64,000 nucleotides of DNA from Mycolicibacterium arenosum (GTDB lineage Bacteria > Actinomycetota > Actinomycetes > Mycobacteriales > Mycobacteriaceae), in the NCBI RefSeq assembly GCF_024320865.1, contig NZ_JANDBD010000014.1, positions 1-64,000 on the forward strand. The letters are read 5' to 3'. Of the stretch, positions 44,473 to 53,400 are shown piece after piece. The position numbers and the translations under genes were made by a program. Every line of letters starts with the position of its first letter. Position 1 is the stretch's first letter. The notes below the pieces were generated by a model. The model made no database searches. It was not told where the DNA came from and worked only from the letters and a program-made list of their open reading frames with translations.

Positions 44473-45360
44473 GTGAGCAGATCGCCTAAGACGGCCCGCC
44501 GCCTCTTCGACCGATTCGAACCCGTCCACGCGCTGACCTACTTCGCGGCGGAGTCGTTGCGGGGCTTCGAGGACGCCGGGTTCCGCGGCTTCTGGATGGG
44601 TTACTTCGCGGGGCGGGCGGCGCCACTGGGTCGCGTTCCCGCCGAGGTCGTGACCGCCGTCTTCTACAACTTCTCCGCTTCCCACGTGGGTCGCGCACTC
44701 CCCGACGCGTGGGACTTCGCCTCCCCCGCCGACGCGCTGCGGGTCCGCACAGCGGCGGCGACCGCGGCCCTGCGGCGCTGCGGCGTCACCGACGATGAGG
44801 CGACGGTGACGGCCGCGACGCTGCTCGAGCGGGCGGCGCGCACCGCGCCGGTCGAGGGCAGGCCGTTGTTCGCGGCCAACCTCGCCCTGCCGTGGCCTGA
44901 GGACCCCGTCGCGCGGCTGTGGCACGCGACCACGCTGCTGCGCGAGCACCGCGGCGACGGACACGTCGCGCTGCTGGTCGCCGCGGGCATTACCGGGCGG
45001 CGGTGCAACGTGCTGCACAGCGTGGCCGACCGCGTGCCGCGCGAGTTCATCGCGCGCAGCAGGCAGTACGACGACGCCGAATGGCAGGCCTGCGTCGAGG
45101 CGCTCGCCGAGCGTGGCGTCCTCGACTCCACCGGCGCGCTGACCGACACCGGGCGGCGAGTCAAACAGGAACTGGAGGACGACACCGATCGCCTGGCGCT
45201 CGACGCCTTCGATTCGCTCGACGATGACGATCTCGAGACGCTGTTCCGCACTCTGACGCCGTTGACCCGGAAGGTGATTGCGGCGGGGGACATTCCGGCC
45301 GCCACGCCGATGGGGTTACAGCGCGACGACCTCGAGGACGACGACGCCCACGTGCGCTGA
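44473..45360 (+). CDS. SCO6745-family helical protein
   Basis: A 295-residue all-helical protein resembling the actinobacterial SCO6745 family: FEPVHALTYFAAESLRGFEDAGFRGFWMGYFAGRAAPLG is the conserved N-terminal part. The family is proposed to have an HTH-like fold, but no function is known. The GTG at 44473 sits 6 nt after TTTACT, a poor -10 match that may still give a leaderless transcript. It converges on the phosphotransferase fusion gene with 3 bp between stops. Confidence 0.8.
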   Translation: MSRSPKTARRLFDRFEPVHALTYFAAESLRGFEDAGFRGFWMGYFAGRAAPLGRVPAEVVTAVFYNFSASHVGRALPDAWDFASPADALRVRTAAATAALRRCGVTDDEATVTAATLLERAARTAPVEGRPLFAANLALPWPEDPVARLWHATTLLREHRGDGHVALLVAAGITGRRCNVLHSVADRVPREFIARSRQYDDAEWQACVEALAERGVLDSTGALTDTGRRVKQELEDDTDRLALDAFDSLDDDDLETLFRTLTPLTRKVIAAGDIPAATPMGLQRDDLEDDDAHVR

Positions 45361-45363
45361 GCG

Positions 45364-47349
45364 CTAGGAGCCGTTGCGGTTCCACTCCATCCAGCCCACG
45401 CCGGTGCGACCGTCGTCGGTTCTCACCAGACCCCATGCCCGCGGAAACCGGCTCACCCGGCCGTCGGTGGCGCGCAGCAGCACCGGGGCGTGGCCGCGGA
45501 CCTCGAACGTCGCGACGAGGTCACCACCGTCCAGCGCCAGTTCGGTGTCGATCGGCAGGTCGTCGGCGCCGAACGTCTCCCTCGCGGTAACAGCCTGCAG
45601 TTCGTGGAGCGGCTCGCCTGCGCGCTGCCGGTAGCCGGCGGCCATCGGCGGCGCACCGGGGATGCGCAGGTCCACGCCGTGGATGTGGGTGCCGTCGTCG
45701 AGGTGCAGCGCGCTCCACACCCACTCCATGCTCCACCAGTCGCGGGCCGCCCAGGAGTGGTCCCGCTGCCCGGCGACTGCGCTGAAGGTGTGCGACTCGC
45801 CCCCGACCGTCACCGTTCCGGACACCTCGCACGGAATCTCGTACCGCGTCGACAGCCGGTACTGGTACGGGGTGCCGACCGTCGTCCACGTCAAATCCAT
45901 CGTCACAGCGACCGGCCTGCCGTCGGCTTCGGAGAGCAGGTCGGCGGGGTGGTCATACGCGACGCCGTTGCCGCGCAACATAACCCGATACTTCTGGAGT
46001 GGTTCGACCGCCTCGAGCGAGAGGTCGACGCCGTCGCCCGAGACGTGCTCGTGCGACGTCGGCACGGGGGCGTTCCAGTCGAGGACGGCGACGGTCGGCA
46101 TCCCCGGCCCGCACAGCAGCGCGTTGATCCACGCGTGCCCCTCGTTGGGGATCACCCCGAGCCGGATCCAGCCGCCGATATCCTGTGCCGGATCGACGAA
46201 GTCGAAATACCAGCTCTCACTCCACAACTGCTCGTCGCCGGGTGAGTGCGCCCCCTCGTCGGAGGCGTCCGGGACCAGCGGCTCGGGTGCCGTGGCCGCG
46301 GGCAGCACGTCGAGCGCGCCGGTGTCCAGCACGTGCTGGGCGTGGCGTTCCATCATCGCCATGAACATCTCGTCGCCGCGCTCGGTGCGCTCGACGAGCA
46401 TCGGCGACACGATCGCCATCAGGACGCCGAAGAAGCTCTGCCGCCGGACGCCCTCCCGGACCTGCGCAATGGACACCGCCCCGCCGGTCGCGTCGTGGTA
46501 CGCCGCCAGCAGCGCGTCGTACTGCTCGCGGCGCTGCGCGACGGGCAGCGCACAGCCGATGAAGTACGCGACGTCGGTGAAGGCCGGACCCCACGTCACG
46601 GTCTGCCAGTCGACAACGGTGAGAGGCCGGTCCGCGCCCGCTGTGCCGAAGAGCATGTTGTCGAGCCGGAAGTCGCCGTGCACCAGGCCGCGCGGCCGGT
46701 CGGCGGCGGCCTCCTCGGCCATGTACGCGTCGAACGACTCGACGAAACGCTCGCACACGGCCCGGTGCTCGGGGGCGACCTGATCGCGGTAGCGGTCGAT
46801 GTAGCCGGCGTAGAGGGCGCTGACCAGACTCTGGTTCACCGGCGTCTCGCGGTTCAGCCACTCGGATGCGGCGAGCGTCGGATCGCCGAGCAGCGGCCCG
46901 TGCACCCGGCCCAGCTGGGTGAGCGCCAGCATCGCCTGTTCCGTTGTGGCTCCGCGGATCTCGTCACCCGCGACCGCGGGTGCGGCATCGTCGATCAGCA
47001 GGTCGAACACCCCGGTCGCGGGATCGTAGGCCGCGTGATGGCAGGGCGCGACGGGCCCGTTCAACGCCGGCGCGATGTCGGTGTAGAACCGCACCTCGCG
47101 CTCGTAGAGGCCCATCGCGAGACCGGTCTGCCTACTGCTCGGGTCAGCCGCGGCGACCTTGAGCACCACCGACGCGGGACCGGTGCCGCCGTCGGCGTAG
47201 GTCAGCGCGACGCGATAGCACTCGCTCATCTGGCCGGTGCCGATCCGCTCGTAGGCGAAGTCGGTGACCGTTCCCGCGCCGAGGGCACTGGTCAACCACT
47301 CGGCGGTGAGGTCGGCGGGGCGTTCGATGAGGGTGTCGATCGGATGCAC
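45364..47349 (-). CDS. Phosphotransferase (APH-type) fused to a C-terminal DUF7064-like domain
   Basis: A 661-residue two-part protein. The N-terminal half (to about residue 350) is an aminoglycoside-phosphotransferase-like kinase with LVHGDFRLDNMLF (Brenner motif) and VVDWQTVTWGPAFTDVAYF carrying the metal-binding aspartate. The C-terminal half, from LWSESWYFDFVDP, resembles the beta-rich DUF7064/7065 domains found near steroid and terpene catabolism genes; the name is from memory. GTG 47349 was preferred over GTG 47367 because relatives begin HPIDTLIERP. The copper amine oxidase lies 67 bp upstream, so they may be one operon. The substrate is unknown. Confidence 0.72.
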   Translation of the reverse strand: MHPIDTLIERPADLTAEWLTSALGAGTVTDFAYERIGTGQMSECYRVALTYADGGTGPASVVLKVAAADPSSRQTGLAMGLYEREVRFYTDIAPALNGPVAPCHHAAYDPATGVFDLLIDDAAPAVAGDEIRGATTEQAMLALTQLGRVHGPLLGDPTLAASEWLNRETPVNQSLVSALYAGYIDRYRDQVAPEHRAVCERFVESFDAYMAEEAAADRPRGLVHGDFRLDNMLFGTAGADRPLTVVDWQTVTWGPAFTDVAYFIGCALPVAQRREQYDALLAAYHDATGGAVSIAQVREGVRRQSFFGVLMAIVSPMLVERTERGDEMFMAMMERHAQHVLDTGALDVLPAATAPEPLVPDASDEGAHSPGDEQLWSESWYFDFVDPAQDIGGWIRLGVIPNEGHAWINALLCGPGMPTVAVLDWNAPVPTSHEHVSGDGVDLSLEAVEPLQKYRVMLRGNGVAYDHPADLLSEADGRPVAVTMDLTWTTVGTPYQYRLSTRYEIPCEVSGTVTVGGESHTFSAVAGQRDHSWAARDWWSMEWVWSALHLDDGTHIHGVDLRIPGAPPMAAGYRQRAGEPLHELQAVTARETFGADDLPIDTELALDGGDLVATFEVRGHAPVLLRATDGRVSRFPRAWGLVRTDDGRTGVGWMEWNRNGS

Positions 47350-47416
47350 GGCATCAACGTAAGGCACGGCCGCGCCGTCTCACGGCGTTTTGCGGCAATG
47401 AGTTGACGGGTGTCAA

Positions 47417-49357
47417 CTACGGTGCGTGGCAGCCGCTGGGCGGCGACGCCGGCACGTCGAGGGCGGGGTTGCGATCGAAGAATCCGAACGGCTTCAGCCA
47501 GAACGACACGATGTCGACGGGCATGATGGGCCAGTCCTCGGGCCGGGTGATGTGATGTATGCCGAAGACGTACCACAGCACCACGTCGGTGTTGTCGATG
47601 GACCGGTTCGCCTTCGTCCACTCGCCGAGGCCGGTGTCGGCGGCCGACTGGTTGACGAATTCGCCTGCGGGCCAACGCTCGTCGGGATGGTTGGGCGTCA
47701 CCCACAGCGTGTGTCCGATGACGTTGGCGCGCTGCATGACCGGCGACGCGGGATCGAACATCGGCGGCAGCGCACCCGTCGGCACCAGTTTGTACGACGG
47801 GTGGGTGCCGATGCCGTTCACGACGTTGGTGTTCATCACCTTCCAGGCGCGCTGGGTGGCGAAGTCGACGTCCTGCTTGCCCTCGTCCTCGGTCCGCAGC
47901 GGTACGTTGCGCACGACCACCGACAGCCCGTGCGGATTCTCCGGGCCGATGGGTTCGGCGTACGACTCGGACATGAACACCGTGTTGTCCGGCCCGTCGA
48001 CGTCGAGATCGAGGCGGGCCACCAGGAAGTGCTGATGGAACGGCGCATACGTGCGCTCGTCGACGAGCGTGCCGTTGGGATTCGGCGCGCCCGGCGCCAG
48101 CGGCGTCGTCACCATGATCCCGGTGGCCCGCACCTCGCACTCGATGTTGCCGTCCTGGTGCAGTCGCCAGTAGACGAGGTACTCGTAGTTCGCGACGGTG
48201 ACGTGAAACGACAGCGTGAGGCGGCGCATCCGCCGCACCTCGGCACCCTCGTGATGGTCGACGTGCTTCCACAGCACGGCGTTGTCCTCTTCGTGGATGC
48301 AGATCGCGTTGGTGATGGTGTACGGCTCACCATTGCTGTCGTGCAGCACCGCGTCCAGGTAGCGGATCTCCCCGAGACAGTCGCAGCCCAGTTCCAGGGA
48401 CGTGGTCATGAACCCCAGGCCCCACTCCCCGATGTCGAAGGCGGTGCGCCGGTAGTGATCCGGCGACGGGTCGCGGTACGGCACCACCATCTCGGCGAAG
48501 GACAGCCGGTGCGCGATCGACCGGGTCCGATCACCGTCCCGGTAGGCCACGGTGTGCAGCGTCATGCCCTCGCGGTAGTTGAACCCGATCCGCAACGACC
48601 AGTTCTGCCATTCGAGCAGGTTTCCGTCGAGCGTGAACGACGGCCCGTCGGGCTGGCTGATGTGCAGCGGTTTCAGCGGGTCCCGCTGCTGCGCGGCTCG
48701 GATGCGCTCGGGAACGTGCCGCGGTGCGTACTCGCCCATCACCGCGGGCGGATCGATGTGCTGGCCGTCCTCGACTGCCAGCACCTCCATCGCGTTGACG
48801 TCGATCACGCAGTGCAGCCCGCTGACCAGATGCGCGTACGGGTTCATCCCCGGCCCGTCCTTGAGCCAGGTGTCCGACCAGCCGAGGCGCCGGTCGCGGT
48901 ACTCGTCCGGTGCGACCGCGTCGCCGTAGGTCCAGGTGTCGAAGAACACCAGGTCGATGTCGGTGATGCCCCGCTTGGCGAGCGCCGCGATGAGCTCGGG
49001 GTGGGTGCGCAGCAGCTGATCGCACTCGAGGAACTCATCCACCGTGAAGTTGGCCTGCACCCCCGGCACGTGCTCGAAGGACTCCACCCGGTCGTCGCTC
49101 AGCGAGACCACGCTCCTGTACGTGGCGTTCGTCGAGCGGTTCAGGCAGATGGCCGTCGCGCGCCGGGCGGGTGTCGGCCCGCCCCCGGCGAACTCGGCGA
49201 GTTCCGCCTTCGTCGGCTCGGTCAGCTCGATCGACGCGATCCGCCACCCCCGCCCGGGCGCGGCGGGTCCGGCGGCCTGCACCTCGTGCTCGCGCCGCAG
49301 GATTGCGGAAACAGCGGCGAACTCGGCTTCTGACAACGGATCCAATGGGTGTGTCAC
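47417..49357 (-). CDS. Copper amine oxidase (TPQ-dependent)
   Basis: A 646-residue oxidase that would convert primary amines to aldehydes, with ammonia and H2O2. The catalytic aspartate is in FDIGEW near residue 308. The tyrosine that becomes topaquinone is in VANYEY near 390. Copper histidines are in FHQHF and in HHITRPEDWPIMPVD near the C-terminus. No signal peptide is seen, so it is probably cytoplasmic like phenylethylamine or tyramine oxidases. GTG 49357 was chosen to match family starts (THPLDPLS); ATG 49375 is possible. Neighbours are a kinase fusion downstream and a carboxylesterase upstream on the same strand. Confidence 0.9.
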   Translation of the reverse strand: MTHPLDPLSEAEFAAVSAILRREHEVQAAGPAAPGRGWRIASIELTEPTKAELAEFAGGGPTPARRATAICLNRSTNATYRSVVSLSDDRVESFEHVPGVQANFTVDEFLECDQLLRTHPELIAALAKRGITDIDLVFFDTWTYGDAVAPDEYRDRRLGWSDTWLKDGPGMNPYAHLVSGLHCVIDVNAMEVLAVEDGQHIDPPAVMGEYAPRHVPERIRAAQQRDPLKPLHISQPDGPSFTLDGNLLEWQNWSLRIGFNYREGMTLHTVAYRDGDRTRSIAHRLSFAEMVVPYRDPSPDHYRRTAFDIGEWGLGFMTTSLELGCDCLGEIRYLDAVLHDSNGEPYTITNAICIHEEDNAVLWKHVDHHEGAEVRRMRRLTLSFHVTVANYEYLVYWRLHQDGNIECEVRATGIMVTTPLAPGAPNPNGTLVDERTYAPFHQHFLVARLDLDVDGPDNTVFMSESYAEPIGPENPHGLSVVVRNVPLRTEDEGKQDVDFATQRAWKVMNTNVVNGIGTHPSYKLVPTGALPPMFDPASPVMQRANVIGHTLWVTPNHPDERWPAGEFVNQSAADTGLGEWTKANRSIDNTDVVLWYVFGIHHITRPEDWPIMPVDIVSFWLKPFGFFDRNPALDVPASPPSGCHAP

Positions 49358-49419
49358 GCGAGTACGCAACCACATCGGCGCTGACCGCGCAGCAGGATGC
49401 GAATATCGCAGCGGCCGGC

Positions 49420-50928
49420 CTACTGCGCCGCGAGCGTGAACCCCTCCCAGGCCCGGCGCCGGTCGGCATCGGGGTCGTATTCGAGGCGGCTATGCCGGTC
49501 GAACACCATGACGGGACGGTCGGCGGGTGTGTACGCGGGCCAGCCGTCGCCGGGCACTCCGGACCGGCTGAACGCACGCCAGCGGTTCTGCACGTCGTTG
49601 CTGACCCGGCGAGCCGACCGACGGTCGGCCGCCGCGGTCATCAGGGCGCCGAAGCGCGTCCGGTACACGTCGAACACCGCGAAGAGTTCGGTGGCGTGGG
49701 TGGCGCCAAGACCCGACCACTTGAACGTGCGCGGCGCGTAGTCGTAGCGGTACATGTACGTCGGCGCGTGACCGCTGTGCGCCTCGGCGATCTGCCACGC
49801 CGCGGTGCCGAAGGCGAAGTCACCGCCCAGCCGGACGCAGGCACTCTGGCTCGGATAGCCGGGATACGCGCCGGTGATCCGGTCGCGGACCTCGACGTCC
49901 GACTCCGAAAGCAGCACCTCGATCGCCGGTTCCGTCATGGGCAGCAACTGCAGGAACCGCGTGAACAGCCTGCCCTCTTCGGCGTTCGTCCCGACGATCA
50001 GCGGCACCCGGTGGGCGCTGCCGTCGCGCATCGCCACCACGGGGTCGGTCGGCAGGTACTCGGTGTCGAAGGTGGGGCCCACGGCGAAGGCGCCGCGCAT
50101 CTCCGTCGGCGGATTCATCAGCAGTTGGTCCAGCGCGTCGACGAGTTGCGCCGGACGCGCCGCCAGCACCGCCGCCGCACCGTCGCCGGCGTTGCTTCCC
50201 AGCGCCTCCACGAAATCGACGGCGAACTCCGCTGCAACACTGGGCGGGCCCGCCATCCCGCTCGCGGGACTCTCCGAAATCGCCTGATGGAACAGGCCTT
50301 CGGCGGCCGGAACCGCCATCAGCGTCGCCACCGCGTGCGCGCCCGCGCTCTCGCCGAAGATGGTCACGTTGTCCGGGTCGCCGCCGAACACGCCGATGTT
50401 GTCGCGTACCCACTGCAGCGCGAGCACCAGGTCACGCAGGAACAGGTTGTCGTCGATCGGGTGGTCGGGCGTCGACAGCGACGACAGGTCCAGGCATCCG
50501 AGCGCGCCGAGACGGTAGTTCACCGACACGTACACACACCCGCGCCTGGCGAGCGCGGCTCCGTCGTAGATCGGAGTCGCCGAGCTGCCCAGGATGTATC
50601 CACCGCCGTGGATGAAGAACATCACGGGCAGCGGACCCGGCGCGGCGGTCTCGGGGGCGACGACGTTGAGCGTCAGGCAGTCCTCGCTCATCGGTTGGAA
50701 TTTGCCGGGCCCGACCAGCGTGTACTTGCGCTGCTGCGGGGCGCAGTAGGTGTAGCCGTGGCAGTACCGAACGCCCGGCCACGGCTGAACCGGCTGCGGC
50801 GCGCGGTAGCGCAGCGGGCCGACCGGCGGCTGTGCGAACGGCACGGATCGCCACCGGTGGACACCGTCACGGGTGAACCCCTCGATGGTCCCGCTGTCCA
50901 CGGTCACTCGAATGGTGCGTTCGTGCAT
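49420..50928 (-). CDS. Type-B carboxylesterase
   Basis: A 502-residue serine esterase. The oxyanion motif is HGGGYILG near residue 108, the nucleophile serine is in FGESAG near 200, and the catalytic histidine is in GATHATEL near 425. Two motifs are typical of the family: RWRSVPFAQPPVG and EDCLTLNVVAP. No signal peptide is visible. Start ATG 50928. It lies 62 bp upstream of the copper amine oxidase gene in the same direction, so the three genes 45364-50928 may form a catabolic unit. Confidence 0.88.
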   Translation of the reverse strand: MHERTIRVTVDSGTIEGFTRDGVHRWRSVPFAQPPVGPLRYRAPQPVQPWPGVRYCHGYTYCAPQQRKYTLVGPGKFQPMSEDCLTLNVVAPETAAPGPLPVMFFIHGGGYILGSSATPIYDGAALARRGCVYVSVNYRLGALGCLDLSSLSTPDHPIDDNLFLRDLVLALQWVRDNIGVFGGDPDNVTIFGESAGAHAVATLMAVPAAEGLFHQAISESPASGMAGPPSVAAEFAVDFVEALGSNAGDGAAAVLAARPAQLVDALDQLLMNPPTEMRGAFAVGPTFDTEYLPTDPVVAMRDGSAHRVPLIVGTNAEEGRLFTRFLQLLPMTEPAIEVLLSESDVEVRDRITGAYPGYPSQSACVRLGGDFAFGTAAWQIAEAHSGHAPTYMYRYDYAPRTFKWSGLGATHATELFAVFDVYRTRFGALMTAAADRRSARRVSNDVQNRWRAFSRSGVPGDGWPAYTPADRPVMVFDRHSRLEYDPDADRRRAWEGFTLAAQ

Positions 50929-51004
50929 GAATCAGACGGTAGCGAAGATCCACGCAGCACACGCGGTCGACCGGCCCTGCGGCGTTGCCGATAGCCTGAC
51001 CGCC

Positions 51005-51706
51005 ATGCGGATGCGACGGCTCCTGATCTGGTCCGCGGCCGCGTCCGTGCTGCTCGCGGGGTGTGCGAACGGCGGTGACGACGGGTCCGGAACCTCGCGT
51101 CAGGCGGTCCCGACGCCGTCGACCTCACGCACCGCGCCGACTGTGACCTCCACGACACCGACTCCCGTGCGACCCCCCGCAGCCGGAGCGCCGATGCAGG
51201 ACGTCGTCCGCTGGGTGGAGGCGGGCATCCCCGCCGACCCCGCCGGTTTCCACACCGTCACCCGTGCCGGCGTCGCCACCGAACTGGGCGACGCCGTCGC
51301 CTTCGTCACCGCGGGCGCGTCGCTCCCCACGGCCAACTGCGTCACCAACCGCTACCGCGACGGTGCGCTGGCCTGCCTGGTCGATCTCACCAGTCCCCCG
51401 CCCCGGCCCGACGGTGTCGAGGGCATGTGGAAGGGCAACTGGGTCGACTTCACCGGAATGACGCTGGAAGTCGGCTCCGCACACGGCGATCCGGGTCCGT
51501 TCGGCGACGGCTCGGGTGCTGAACTGGCGCAGGGGTCGAGTCTCGCGTTCGGCGATTACCGGTGCCGGGCCGACGCCGACGGTCTGCTGTGCGTGAACTA
51601 CGCCCACCAGTCCGGCGTGCGACTGTCCGCTGCGGGCGTGCAACCGTTCGGGTGTCTGCAGAAGGCCACCGCCCCGGCGGGCATCGGCGAACAGTACGGC
51701 TGCTGA
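51005..51706 (+). CDS. Mycobacterial lipoprotein of unknown function
   Basis: A 233-residue lipoprotein. The leader MRMRRLLIWSAAASVLLAGC ends in a lipobox with cysteine at residue 20. A Thr/Pro/Ser-rich linker (residues about 30-60) precedes a domain with four cysteines in CVTNRYRDGALACLV and DYRCRADADGLLCVNY, probably disulfide-bonded. I recognise no named family. ATG 51005 and 51011 are both possible. It diverges from the esterase and converges on the last gene of the ssu operon. Confidence 0.8.
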   Translation: MRMRRLLIWSAAASVLLAGCANGGDDGSGTSRQAVPTPSTSRTAPTVTSTTPTPVRPPAAGAPMQDVVRWVEAGIPADPAGFHTVTRAGVATELGDAVAFVTAGASLPTANCVTNRYRDGALACLVDLTSPPPRPDGVEGMWKGNWVDFTGMTLEVGSAHGDPGPFGDGSGAELAQGSSLAFGDYRCRADADGLLCVNYAHQSGVRLSAAGVQPFGCLQKATAPAGIGEQYGC

Positions 51707-51707
51707 G

Positions 51708-52283
51708 TCACGCCGCGGCGGATCTGGCCCGCTCGCGAGCCCGCGTCGGGTACGACTGCGTCATCCCGATCGCCCCGACGATCACGACGACGGGCACGAC
51801 GTAGTTCGTCCAGTCCCTGGTATCCGGGACCTGCGCGGCGAGGTACCCCAGCACCGCGATGAGGGCGAACACCAGGGCCCACATCAGGGTCAGCACGCGA
51901 TTGGTCTGCCGGAACGCGGGCTTCTCCCAGTCCTGCAGCGGCGTTGAGCGCGCGTACTGCTCGGTGAACGGCGTGAAGAACAGCGAACCCAACGCCATCA
52001 CCGACAACACGCCGCTGGACAGCGAGGTCGCGTAAGTGTCCATCCAGTCCCGATCGGCGGCCCCGACGAGCAGAGCGACCGCCGTCACCCCCACGAAGAA
52101 CAGGATCGTGACGATGTCGAGCAGACGCGGGCCGCCGAAGCCCACCGACATCCCGAGGATGATCGCGGACAGCACCGCGCACAGCGCTCCGAACAACCAC
52201 GTACTGGGCCCGTCGGCCACCACCCAGTAGATGATCCACGGCGCGAAGCCCATGAAGGGGCTGCGCTCGAACCAGTCGTCCAC
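51708..52283 (-). CDS. Six-helix membrane protein at the end of the ssu operon
   Basis: A 191-residue protein with six predicted helices, beginning MDDWFERSPFMGFAPWIIYW from a GTG at 52283. It lies 9 bp after ssuD on the same strand, so it is probably co-transcribed with the sulfonate genes. No family is recognised. The segment DRDWMDTYATSLSSGVLSVMALGSLFF is near the middle. Possible roles include transport linked to sulfur supply, but nothing in the sequence shows it. Confidence 0.72.
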   Translation of the reverse strand: MDDWFERSPFMGFAPWIIYWVVADGPSTWLFGALCAVLSAIILGMSVGFGGPRLLDIVTILFFVGVTAVALLVGAADRDWMDTYATSLSSGVLSVMALGSLFFTPFTEQYARSTPLQDWEKPAFRQTNRVLTLMWALVFALIAVLGYLAAQVPDTRDWTNYVVPVVVIVGAIGMTQSYPTRARERARSAAA

Positions 52284-52292
52284 ACCCAGAGG

Positions 52293-53393
52293 CTAGGCCA
52301 CACCCTTGTGCTTCAACAGCGGCAGCACGCCCTCGGCGAACCAGTACGCCTCCTCCAGATGCGGGTACCCCGACAGGATGAACTCGTCGAATCCCAGCGA
52401 GTGGTACTCGATGATCAGGTTCGCCACTTCCTCGTGACTGCCGACGAGGGCGGTGCCCGCCCCGCCGCGCACCAGCCCGACACCCGCCCACAGGTTCGGA
52501 TGGATCTCGAGCTTGTCGACCCGACCACCGTGTAGCGCGGTCATCCGACGCTGGCCCTCGGACTCCGACTTCGCGTGCAGTGCAGTCTGTTCGGCGATGT
52601 GCTCCGCCGAGAGTCCTGCCAGTAGCTCGTCGGCGACGGCCCACGCGGCCTCCGAGGTGTCGCGGCTGATCGTGTGCAGCCGGACGCCGAAGCGCATCTG
52701 CCTGCCGCGAGCGTGCGCGAGTTCCCGCACCGCGGCGATCTTCGCCGCGGCGGCCTGCGGCGGCTCGCCCCACGTCAGGTACACGTCGACGTGCTCCGCG
52801 GCGATGGGCAGCGCAGCGGGCGACGAACCGCCGAAGTAGATCTGCGGCAACGGGTCCGGCGGCGCGGACACTCGCGCGTCCCTCACGGTGTAGTGCGCGC
52901 CGGAGAAATCGAGCGACTCCTGTCGCCACAGCGAGTTCACGATGTGCAGGAACTCGCCCGTGCGCGCATACCTCTCGTCGTGCCCCAGCCAATCGCCGAA
53001 GCGACGCTGCTCGAGATCATCGCCGCCGCTGACGATGTTGAGCAGTACCCGCCCCTCGGAGAACCGCTGCAACGTGGCCGCCTGTTGCGCCGCGAGTGTG
53101 GGCGGCACCAATCCGGGCCGGAACGCCACCAGGAACTTCAGCCGCTCGGTGTCGGCCAGCAGTGCCGACGCGGTCAACCACGCGTCCTCGCACCAGGTTC
53201 CCGTTGGAGTGAGCACCCCCTCGTAGCCCAGTCGGTCCGCGGCTCGCGCGACCTCGGCGAGGTAGCGCCGGGTCGGAGGCCGGTAACCGGGTGGCACGAC
53301 CTGCTGGGACGACGCGTGCGACGACCCGACGATGGAGCGGCTGTCACCGCTGGTGGGGAGGAACCAGAAGAACTTCGCAGCGGGAGTGGACAT
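52293..53393 (-). CDS. ssuD: FMNH2-dependent alkanesulfonate monooxygenase
   Basis: A 366-residue luciferase-like TIM-barrel monooxygenase that releases sulfite from sulfonates, using reduced flavin from a separate reductase. It begins KFFWFLPTSGDSRS and has TGTWCEDAWL, LVAFRPGLVPPTLAAQQAAT and NIVSGGDDLEQRRFGDWLGHDERYAR, all conserved in SsuD. Start ATG 53393, 7 bp after ssuA. No flavin reductase (SsuE) is encoded in the operon, so a partner elsewhere must supply FMNH2. Confidence 0.9.
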   Translation of the reverse strand: MSTPAAKFFWFLPTSGDSRSIVGSSHASSQQVVPPGYRPPTRRYLAEVARAADRLGYEGVLTPTGTWCEDAWLTASALLADTERLKFLVAFRPGLVPPTLAAQQAATLQRFSEGRVLLNIVSGGDDLEQRRFGDWLGHDERYARTGEFLHIVNSLWRQESLDFSGAHYTVRDARVSAPPDPLPQIYFGGSSPAALPIAAEHVDVYLTWGEPPQAAAAKIAAVRELAHARGRQMRFGVRLHTISRDTSEAAWAVADELLAGLSAEHIAEQTALHAKSESEGQRRMTALHGGRVDKLEIHPNLWAGVGLVRGGAGTALVGSHEEVANLIIEYHSLGFDEFILSGYPHLEEAYWFAEGVLPLLKHKGVA

Positions 53394-53400
53394 GTCGCTT

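Noticed and set aside
47426..49333. A 635-codon plus-strand open frame opposite the copper amine oxidase
   Set aside because: It is the antisense shadow of a gene with all active-site residues in place.
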